This document shows, piece by piece, positions 50,362-56,557 of a stretch of 56,557 bases of DNA. The first letter of the stretch is position 1. Each line of letters begins with the position of its first letter. A program made the translations under genes and the position numbers. Below the pieces are notes generated by a model. The model worked only from the letters and a program-made list of their open reading frames with translations. It did not search any database and had not been told where the DNA came from. Origin of the DNA: Mycobacterium sp. E2479 (GTDB lineage Bacteria > Actinomycetota > Actinomycetes > Mycobacteriales > Mycobacteriaceae); NCBI RefSeq assembly GCF_001667925.1, contig NZ_LZJR01000111.1, positions 1-56,557 on the forward strand, read 5' to 3'.

Positions 50362-52461
50362 TCAGTTATCCACTACTTCTTCCGCGGCGGCCGCAACGGC
50401 TTCGGCGGTGAAGCCGAATTCACGGAATAAGGTTTTGTAGTCGGCGGATTCGCCGTAGTGCTCGATCGAGACGATCTTGCCGGTGTCGCCGACGAGCTTG
50501 TGCCAGCTCTGCGCGACGCCGGCCTCGACGGCCACCCGAGCCGACACGGTCGGCGGCAGCACGCTGTCGCGGTAGTCGTCGGGCTGTGACTCGAACCATT
50601 CGACGCACGGCATGGAAACCACTCGCGCCACGATGTCCTTGTCCGCCAACAACTTCTGCGCCTCGACCGCCAGCTGGACCTCCGAGCCGGTGGCGATCAG
50701 CACCACGTCGGGGTCTTGGCCGGCTTCTTCGCCGTCCGCTCCCAGGATGTAGCCGCCCCGGGCGACACCGTCGGCGCTGGTGCCCTCCAGGGTCGGCACA
50801 TTCTGGCGGGTCAGGATCAGTCCGACCGGTCCGCTGCCATTGCCGCGGGCCAGTACGGTGCGCCAGGCGTAGGCCGTCTCGTTCGCGTCGGCGGGCCGCA
50901 CCACCGACAGATTCGGGATGGCCCGCAGCGCCGCAAGGTGCTCGATCGGCTGATGGGTCGGACCGTCCTCACCCAGGCCGATGGAGTCGTGGGTCCACAC
51001 GTAGATCGTGTCGATGTCCATCAACGATGCCAGCCGCACCGCGGGCCGCATGTAGTCGGAGAACTGCAGGAACGTGCCACCGTACGCCCGGGTCGGGCCG
51101 TGCAGCACGATGCCGGACAGGATGGCACCCATCGCGTGTTCGCGAACACCGAAGTGCAGCGTGCGACCGTACCAGTGTGCCGTGTAATCCTTGGTCGAAA
51201 TGGACGGCGGCCCAAAGGAATCGGCGCCCTTGATGGTGGTGTTGTTGCTGCCCGCGAGGTCCGCCGAACCGCCCCACAGCTCCGGCAGTTTCGGTCCGAT
51301 CGCGTTGAGCACCTCGTTGGAGGCCTTGCGGGTGGCGAGCGGGTCGGAACCGGGCTCCCAATGCGGCAGGTCGGCGTCCCAGCCGTCGGGCAGCTCCTCG
51401 GCCGTCAACCTTTCCAGCAGTGCCTTGCGTTCGGGTTGCGCCTGCGCCCAGGCGTCGAAGTCCGCCTGCCATTTCTCGTGCGCTTCCTTGCCCCGGTCCA
51501 CCAGCTTGCGGGTGTGGGCGATCACCTCGTCGCGTACTTCGAACGTCTTGTCCGGGTCGAAGCCGAGGATCTTCTTGACGGCGGCCACTTCCTCGTCGCC
51601 CAGGGCCGCGCCGTGCGCCTTACCGGTGTTCATCAGCTTGGGCGCGGGATAGCCGATGATGGTGCGCAGCGAGATGAACGACGGCCGGTCGGTGGCCGCC
51701 TTGGCGTTGGCGATGGCCTCCTCGATCGCGACGACGTTCTCGCCGCCCTCGATCTCCTGCACGTGCCAGCCATAGGCCCGGTACCGCGCGGCGGTGTCCT
51801 CACACAGCGCGATGTTCGTGTCGTCCTCGATCGAAATCTGGTTGTGGTCGTAGAAGACGATGAGGTTGCCCAGCTGCTGGACGGCCGCCAGCGACGAGGC
51901 CTCCGAGGCGACGCCCTCTTCGATGTCGCCATCGGAGGCGATGACGTAGATGAAATGGTCGAACGGGCTGGTGCCCGGGGCGGCGTCGGGATCGAACAGC
52001 CCTCGTTCGAAGCGGGCCGCCATCGCCATGCCCACCGCCGAGGCCAGTCCCTGCCCGAGCGGGCCGGTGGTGATCTCAACGCCCTTGGTGTGCCGGAACT
52101 CCGGGTGCCCGGGGGTCTTTGATCCCCAGGTGCGCAACGACTCGATGTCGGACAGCTCCAGGCCGAAACCACCCAGGTACAGCTGCAGGTACAGCGTCAG
52201 GCTGCTGTGCCCGCAGGACAGGACGAACCGGTCGCGGCCCAGCCAGTAGGTGTCGCTGGGGTCGTGGCGCATCGTCCGCTGAAACAAGGTGTACGCCAGG
52301 GGCGCCAGGCTCATCGCCGTACCAGGATGGCCATTGCCGACCTTTTGCACCGCATCGGCGGCCAGCACCCGAATCGTGTCGACGGCGGCCGCGTCGAGCT
52401 CGGACCAGTCGTCGGGAAGGTGCGGTTGGGTCAGCGTGGAGATCTCTTCGAGTGTCGTCAC
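50362..52461 (-). CDS. tkt: Transketolase
   Basis: Thiamine-diphosphate enzyme moving two-carbon units; 699 residues. The N-terminal domain carries the cofactor site (GHPGTAMSLAPL, SDGDIEEGVASEA, then YDHNQISIE), and the pyrimidine domain has FGVREHAMGAI and HDSIGLGEDGPTHQPIEHL. GTG 52461 is the start; a TAGGGT hexamer about 40 bp upstream could be the -10 of the operon promoter. First gene of tkt-tal-zwf-opcA-pgl. Divergent from ctaB. Rv1449c counterpart by memory. Confidence 0.96.
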   Translation of the reverse strand: MTTLEEISTLTQPHLPDDWSELDAAAVDTIRVLAADAVQKVGNGHPGTAMSLAPLAYTLFQRTMRHDPSDTYWLGRDRFVLSCGHSSLTLYLQLYLGGFGLELSDIESLRTWGSKTPGHPEFRHTKGVEITTGPLGQGLASAVGMAMAARFERGLFDPDAAPGTSPFDHFIYVIASDGDIEEGVASEASSLAAVQQLGNLIVFYDHNQISIEDDTNIALCEDTAARYRAYGWHVQEIEGGENVVAIEEAIANAKAATDRPSFISLRTIIGYPAPKLMNTGKAHGAALGDEEVAAVKKILGFDPDKTFEVRDEVIAHTRKLVDRGKEAHEKWQADFDAWAQAQPERKALLERLTAEELPDGWDADLPHWEPGSDPLATRKASNEVLNAIGPKLPELWGGSADLAGSNNTTIKGADSFGPPSISTKDYTAHWYGRTLHFGVREHAMGAILSGIVLHGPTRAYGGTFLQFSDYMRPAVRLASLMDIDTIYVWTHDSIGLGEDGPTHQPIEHLAALRAIPNLSVVRPADANETAYAWRTVLARGNGSGPVGLILTRQNVPTLEGTSADGVARGGYILGADGEEAGQDPDVVLIATGSEVQLAVEAQKLLADKDIVARVVSMPCVEWFESQPDDYRDSVLPPTVSARVAVEAGVAQSWHKLVGDTGKIVSIEHYGESADYKTLFREFGFTAEAVAAAAEEVVDN

Positions 52462-52715
52462 AGACTCTGTCCTTGGGTCATCGAGCTGATCAATTCCACC
52501 CTAGTGCGGGAGGGCCGGCTCTTGCAGCGCAGGATTTCGGGTACCCACGGCCGGCAGATGTGAAAATTACGCGCCCGTCGCAACGGTCTAACATTCAGTT
52601 CGGAAATCCAGAGAAATCAGCCGTGTTGGACCCGCGGGCGGGCCATTGCCATAACGCGGTCTACCATCGTGTGTAGTAGATGCTGCGCGCCGCTGCGACC
52701 CCAAGGAGTTATTGC

Positions 52716-53642
52716 GTGAGCGTTCGCGGGCGCGTCGCGCCGAGCCGATTGCCAAGCCGAATGCAAGGCACGGTGCTGGCTTACCTGGCGCTGACCAAGC
52801 CGCGGGTCATCGAATTGCTGCTCGTCACCGCGATCCCGGCGATGTTGCTGGCCCAGCGTGGAACGGTGAACCCGCTGCTGATCGTCAACACGCTGATCGG
52901 TGGGATGCTGGCAGCCGGGGGCGCCAACACGCTGAACTGTGTGGCCGATGCGGACATCGACAAGGTGATGAAGCGTACGGCCCGTCGGCCGCTGGCCCGC
53001 GCCGCGGTGCCAACGCGTAACGCCCTGGTGCTCGGCCTGGTGCTGACGGTGGCGTCGTTCTTCTGGTTGTGGTGGACGACGAATCTGCTGTCCGGACTGC
53101 TGGCCATGGCGACGATCGCGTTCTATGTGTTCGTCTACACCCTGCTGCTCAAGCGGCGCACCTCGCAGAACGTGGTGTGGGGCGGCGCGGCCGGCTGCAT
53201 GCCGGTGATGATCGGCTGGTCCGCCGTTACCGGCACCATCGGTTGGCCCGCGCTGGTGATGTTCGCCATCATTTTCTTCTGGACGCCGCCGCACACCTGG
53301 GCGCTGGCGATGCGTTACAAGGACGACTACAAAGCGGCGGGTGTGCCGATGCTGCCGGCCGTGGCGACCGAGCGTCAGGTGACCAAGCAAATCCTGATCT
53401 ACACCTGGCTGACGGTGCTGGCCACGCTGGCGCTGGCGCTGGCGACGGGATGGCTGTACGCGGCGGTCGCCGTGGTGGCCGGGGTGTGGTTCTTGGCGAT
53501 GGCCCACCAGCTGTACGCCGGCGTCCGCGCCGGCGAGCCGGTCAAGCCGTTGCGATTGTTCCTGCAGTCGAACAACTACCTGGCCGTGGTGTTCTGCGCG
53601 CTGGCCGTGGATTCCGCCATCGGCCTGCCGCACTTGTTCTGA
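52716..53642 (+). CDS. ctaB: Protoheme IX farnesyltransferase (heme O synthase)
   Basis: UbiA-type membrane prenyltransferase that adds farnesyl to heme b, giving heme O for cytochrome aa3; 308 residues with about eight to nine membrane helices. The first Asp-rich motif is NTLNCVADADIDKVMKRTARR, and the second conserved loop is LLKRRTSQNVVWGG. The frame opens at 52680, but AAGGAG at 52702-52707 fits GTG 52716 and the family N-terminus SVRGRVAP. The divergent gap to tkt is 254 bp, and no PE_PGRS gene lies there. Rv1451 counterpart by memory. Confidence 0.95.
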   Translation: MSVRGRVAPSRLPSRMQGTVLAYLALTKPRVIELLLVTAIPAMLLAQRGTVNPLLIVNTLIGGMLAAGGANTLNCVADADIDKVMKRTARRPLARAAVPTRNALVLGLVLTVASFFWLWWTTNLLSGLLAMATIAFYVFVYTLLLKRRTSQNVVWGGAAGCMPVMIGWSAVTGTIGWPALVMFAIIFFWTPPHTWALAMRYKDDYKAAGVPMLPAVATERQVTKQILIYTWLTVLATLALALATGWLYAAVAVVAGVWFLAMAHQLYAGVRAGEPVKPLRLFLQSNNYLAVVFCALAVDSAIGLPHLF

Positions 53643-53694
53643 CTTTCGACCACTTCGGCCCACCCACTCCGCCGGGTGACACCCCTGCCTTTCA

Positions 53695-53725
53695 GCGACA
53701 ACGGTTCCCGTGGGGACGTTGTCGC
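53695..53725. terminator. Strong bidirectional terminator-like hairpin between ctaB and qor
   Basis: GCGACAACG pairs perfectly with CGTTGTCGC (9 bp); the 13 nt loop itself holds TCCC/GGGA, extending the stem by 4 bp after a 2 nt bulge. It sits in the 149 bp between convergent genes. No U-tract. Confidence 0.6.
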
Positions 53726-53791
53726 GCAGAGGCGGGCACAAATGACGGCATCCGCGGCGGCGGCGGGTGGGACTCCTGTGACTAGGCCGGT

Positions 53792-54766
53792 TCAGGGCAG
53801 CAGAACGATCGAGCCCGCCGTCTTGCGGCCCTGCAGGTCCCGGTGGGCTCGGGCGGCCTCGGCAAGCGGGTAGCGCCCGCGCACCTCGACGGTGATGTCG
53901 CCGCCGGCGATCGCGGTGAACAGTTCCTCTGCGCGCCAGCTGAATTCTTGTGCGGTGCGGACGAAGTGCGCCAGCGACGGCCGGGTCAGATACACGGACC
54001 CGGCCGCGTTGAGACGCTGCGGGTCGAACGGCGGAACGGGTCCGCTGGCCGCACCGAAGAGTGCCATGGTGCCCCGGATGGCCAGGCTGGCCAGGCTGGC
54101 GTCAAAGGTGGTCGCGCCCACGCCGTCGTATACCGCGGCCACCCCGGCGCCGTCGGTCAACGAGCGGATCCGCTCGCCGAACGCCGCGGGATCGTCAGGG
54201 TAGGGGAGCACCTCGTCGGCGCCGGCCTGGCGGGACAGGCGCTCCTTGTCCGGAGTCGAGACCGTGGTGATCACCCGCACACCGAGCAGGTGAGCCCACT
54301 GCGTCAAGATCAGGCCCACGCCGCCCGCGCCGGCGTGCACCAGCACCGTGTCGCCCGCCTGCACCGGGTACACCGACTTCAACAGATAATGGGCGGTCAA
54401 CCCCTTCAGCAGCGCCGAGGCCGCCACGTCGGCGGTCACGCCGTCGGGCACCCCAGCGGTCAAATGCGCTGGGGCGGTAGCGTATTCCGCATACCCGCCG
54501 GACGCCGCGGCGCTGACCACGCGATCGCCGACGTCGAGCCCGTCGACGCCGTCGCCCAGTGTTTCGACGGTGCCGGCCAATTCCGAGCCGAGGATGAACG
54601 GCACCTCCCGCGGGTACTGCCCGGAGCGGAAATAGGTGTCGATGTAGTTGACGCCGATGGCCTCGGCCTTGATCAGGACCTCACCCGGTCCGGGCGTCGG
54701 TGTGGGCGCATCGACGTAGCGCAGCACCTCGGGGCCGCCGGTCTCGCTCACTTCGATTGCGTGCAT
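53792..54766 (-). CDS. qor: Quinone oxidoreductase-like zinc-independent MDR protein
   Basis: NADPH:quinone oxidoreductase-type medium-chain reductase, 324 residues. The coenzyme-binding motif is AGAGGVGLILTQWA and the catalytic-domain start is MHAIEVSETGGPEVL; IGVNYIDTYFRSGQYP is typical of QOR. No zinc-binding cysteines are visible. The frame opens far upstream, but ATG 54766 is the family start; a CATGAT hexamer 6 nt before it could be a leaderless -10. Divergent by 19 bp from the ATP-grasp-like gene. Rv1454c counterpart by memory. Confidence 0.92.
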   Translation of the reverse strand: MHAIEVSETGGPEVLRYVDAPTPTPGPGEVLIKAEAIGVNYIDTYFRSGQYPREVPFILGSELAGTVETLGDGVDGLDVGDRVVSAAASGGYAEYATAPAHLTAGVPDGVTADVAASALLKGLTAHYLLKSVYPVQAGDTVLVHAGAGGVGLILTQWAHLLGVRVITTVSTPDKERLSRQAGADEVLPYPDDPAAFGERIRSLTDGAGVAAVYDGVGATTFDASLASLAIRGTMALFGAASGPVPPFDPQRLNAAGSVYLTRPSLAHFVRTAQEFSWRAEELFTAIAGGDITVEVRGRYPLAEAARAHRDLQGRKTAGSIVLLP

Positions 54767-54785
54767 GTGCTTATCATGCCCGGGC

Positions 54786-55448
54786 ATGAAACTCGCCCGC
54801 CCGGACGTCTTCCATCCCCGCATCGTGCTGGCGGGGCCGGGCGGCGATGCGGACAGGACGGGCGATGACGCCGGCCTGGTGGGCGAGCTACGCCGGCGTG
54901 GTCTGCACGCGCGCTGGCTGCCCTGGGACGACCCGGAAACCGCCAGCGCAGATCTGGTGATATTGCGAGCTGTGGGCACCCGGGATCGGCGCGCCGAATT
55001 CCTTGCCTGGACACGCCGCCTACCCCACCTGCTCAACCCGCCCAGCGTGGTGGCGTGGAACCTCGATGAGCGGTATTTGCACGACCTCGAGGCGGACGGG
55101 GTGCCGACGACCGGGCCCGACGCAACGCCCGAAACGGCACTGATCTTCCTGGGGGGCGAGCAGTCGCACGCCTGGCCGGTCGAGCCGGAGTTCGAATCGT
55201 GGGATCTCGGCCACGCCGCGCTCGCCGCGGCCGCCGGGCGCGCCGGCATCGCAGCGGGGGAGCTGCTCTACGCGCGCGCCGACGTGGCCGGTGACCGCCT
55301 CGTCGCGCTCGACGTGGTCGCGCCGTCGTTGGGCTGGCGCCGGCTGGACACCGCGGCCCGCGAACTCGCCCAGCTCCGGTTTGCCCTGGCGTTGGAGTCA
55401 GCTTGCGAGCGGCTCGGTCTCGGCCCGCTCTCGCATCGAAGCCCATAG
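54786..55448 (+). CDS. ATP-grasp-like protein lacking the central domain
   Basis: Hypothetical protein of 220 residues. The N-terminal half resembles a RimK/glutathione-synthetase-like ATP-grasp group (LRRRGLHARWLPWDDPE, LVILRAVGTRD, LLNPPSVVAWNLDERYLHDL). The sequence then jumps from DGVPTTGPDATP directly to ETALIFLGGEQSHAW, which normally follows the ATP-binding core. About 60-70 residues, including the expected VVKP...GA strand and the QPY strand, are missing in frame. The rest (LDVVAPSLGWR) is conserved, but nucleotide binding is doubtful. It may be a dead or repurposed enzyme. The 3' end overlaps convergent ctaA by 51 bp. Rv1455 counterpart by position. Confidence 0.65.
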   Translation: MKLARPDVFHPRIVLAGPGGDADRTGDDAGLVGELRRRGLHARWLPWDDPETASADLVILRAVGTRDRRAEFLAWTRRLPHLLNPPSVVAWNLDERYLHDLEADGVPTTGPDATPETALIFLGGEQSHAWPVEPEFESWDLGHAALAAAAGRAGIAAGELLYARADVAGDRLVALDVVAPSLGWRRLDTAARELAQLRFALALESACERLGLGPLSHRSP

Positions 55449-56351
55449 CGCCGCGGTGGCCGCCGTGCACGCCGCGGCCCCGGCCACATGCAGGGCGACC
55501 AGCACGGCGGGCACTCCGGTGTAGTACTGCGCGGTGCCGACCGCGGCTTGAGCGAGCACCAGTGCCAGCAGCACCGCGAGCCGCAGCAGCACCGGTCGGG
55601 CGGCACGCACCGCCAGCAGCCCGAAGCCAAGCCCCACCAGTAGCGACAGGTAGGCGATCAGCAGCGACGAGTGCAGGTGCACCAGGGTGTCGACCTCGAC
55701 TTTCAGCCGGGGCACGGTCCGGGTGGGGCTTCGATCACCCGCGTGCGGCCCGGCGGCCGTCACGAGCGTGCCGGTGACCAGCACCGCGGCCAGGTTCAGG
55801 CCGGACAGTGCGGTCAGCGCGCGCAGCGGCCTGGCCACTCGCCGACGAACCGCTCCGGCGTCGGCTTCACCGACTTTCACGTACAGCAGCACCGCCAGCC
55901 ACACCATCGTCATCGACGTCAGCAGGTGAACGGCCACCGTCCACCACAGCAGCCCGGTGCGGACGGTGATGCCGCCGATCACCGCCTGCACGACGGTCGA
56001 CACCGGCATCAGCCAGGCATAGACCAGCACCTCGCGCCGCCGCCGCGCCCGGGTGACGGCCAGCACGGCCAGGGCAGCGGTGATCACCACGGTGAAGGTG
56101 ACCATGCGATTGCCGAATTCGACGGCCTGATGGATGCGCGGCACCTCGGCGTGGGCCACCGGAACGAAACTGCCCGGAAAGCACTGCGGCCAGGTGGGGC
56201 AGCCCAGACCCGAGGCCGTGACGCGGACGATCGCGCCGGTGATGGCGATGCCGCCCTGGGTGAGGATGACGGCCCCGGCGATCAGGCGCTGCACGCCCGG
56301 GCTGGGGTTGGGCAGCAGATCCACCAAGCGCAACAGCGTCCGTCCAACCAC
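55398..56351 (-). CDS. ctaA: Heme A synthase (CtaA/COX15)
   Basis: Converts heme O to heme A; integral membrane protein of 317 residues with eight predicted helices in two four-helix bundles. Heme-ligand histidines lie in RIHQAVEFGNR, VAVHLLTSM, VHLHSSLL and VALHVAGAA. A cysteine pair in GLGCPTWPQCFPG is the extracytoplasmic disulfide typical of the family. The start is GTG 56351. It acts after CtaB, encoded 2.7 kb to the left. Convergent, and overlapping 51 bp, with the ATP-grasp-like gene. Rv1456c counterpart by memory. Confidence 0.92.
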   Translation of the reverse strand: MVGRTLLRLVDLLPNPSPGVQRLIAGAVILTQGGIAITGAIVRVTASGLGCPTWPQCFPGSFVPVAHAEVPRIHQAVEFGNRMVTFTVVITAALAVLAVTRARRRREVLVYAWLMPVSTVVQAVIGGITVRTGLLWWTVAVHLLTSMTMVWLAVLLYVKVGEADAGAVRRRVARPLRALTALSGLNLAAVLVTGTLVTAAGPHAGDRSPTRTVPRLKVEVDTLVHLHSSLLIAYLSLLVGLGFGLLAVRAARPVLLRLAVLLALVLAQAAVGTAQYYTGVPAVLVALHVAGAAACTAATAALWASMRERAETEPLAS

Positions 56352-56500
56352 GGCCCGATCCTAAGACACCGAAAACTACGGCCTGTAGTACGGCCGGTCG
56401 CGCCGAGACATAACCATGCATGTCCGCGTCGGCGCGTCGTGTGCGTGGTTTATGTGTCGAGCCGGCCGGCGGCCCGCCCGAAGGAGTACGGAGGCCGACG

Positions 56501-56557
56501 TCAGGTGAAGCGGAACCAGCGCAGCGCGCTCAGCGCGCCCACCGCGCCCCATGCCAC
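56501..56557 (-). CDS. C-terminal end of a probable ABC-2 permease
   Basis: Eighteen codons and a TGA at 56501-56503, read leftward from the window edge. The residues (VGALSALRWFRFT at the end) are hydrophobic then basic/aromatic, as at the end of ABC-2-type permeases. Position relative to ctaA matches Rv1457c, an antibiotic-export ABC permease by memory. Identity rests mainly on synteny. Confidence 0.45.
   Translation of the reverse strand: MAWGAVGALSALRWFRFT

Noticed and set aside
56404..56456. Imperfect inverted repeat upstream of ctaA
   Set aside because: Arms around GACATAACCA and TGGTTTATGTGTC match only with gaps; too weak to call an operator or terminator.

Overview
The window is high-GC chromosomal DNA from a slow-growing mycobacterium. 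Gene order follows the Mycobacterium tuberculosis Rv1399c-Rv1457c stretch almost step by step (Rv numbers are recalled, not looked up). Several differences point to the M. avium complex or a close relative: a full phosphoenolpyruvate carboxylase gene follows secG, and I see no PE_PGRS gene anywhere. The species is an inference.

Layout. 1-2345: two hormone-sensitive-lipase-type esterases (lipH, cut by the window edge and carrying a local inversion, and lipI), diverging from a YhhN membrane protein. 2423-6103: helicase-dead PriA, a MarR regulator, a 4 x 56 bp tandem repeat and a methyltransferase. 6285-16022: fmt, rsmB, rpe, then riboflavin genes (ribD, ribE, ribBA, ribH) interrupted by the leftward lprG-P55 lipoprotein/efflux operon. 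16224-19282: accessory block with a PPE-PPW protein and a JmjC/cupin oxygenase. 19337-24244: uvrC-rapZ-yvcK-whiA. 24245-29323: a 0.9 kb gene-free stretch, then three SVP-type PPE genes with a DUF732 secreted protein. 29430-38193: lipid genes (WS/DGAT, lipO, fadD12, acyltransferase), a DUF3556 membrane protein and an FAD oxidoreductase. 38366-44542: gap-pgk-tpiA-secG-ppc. 44578-52461: a deacetylase, a small coiled-coil protein and the pentose phosphate set pgl-opcA-zwf-tal-tkt, all leftward. 52716-56557: ctaB, qor, a shortened ATP-grasp-like gene, ctaA, and the end of a probable ABC-2 permease.

How it works together. The window is mostly core metabolism: lower glycolysis and anaplerosis, the pentose phosphate pathway with its G6PD scaffold, riboflavin synthesis, heme A synthesis for cytochrome aa3, and neutral-lipid handling. 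LprG and P55 act together in envelope lipid export. RapZ, YvcK and WhiA form the usual actinobacterial regulatory trio. The PPE genes and the cupin protein are the lineage-specific part.

Most noteworthy: a frame-restoring 70 bp inverted segment in lipH at the window edge; a tandem repeat that supplies the methyltransferase stop codon; a recurring leaderless promoter pattern (a TANNNT hexamer 6-7 nt before the start codon) that fixes several starts; an in-frame loss of the ATP-grasp core in the gene at 54786; and PPE proteins with altered signature motifs. I found no tRNA, rRNA, CRISPR array, insertion sequence or phage.
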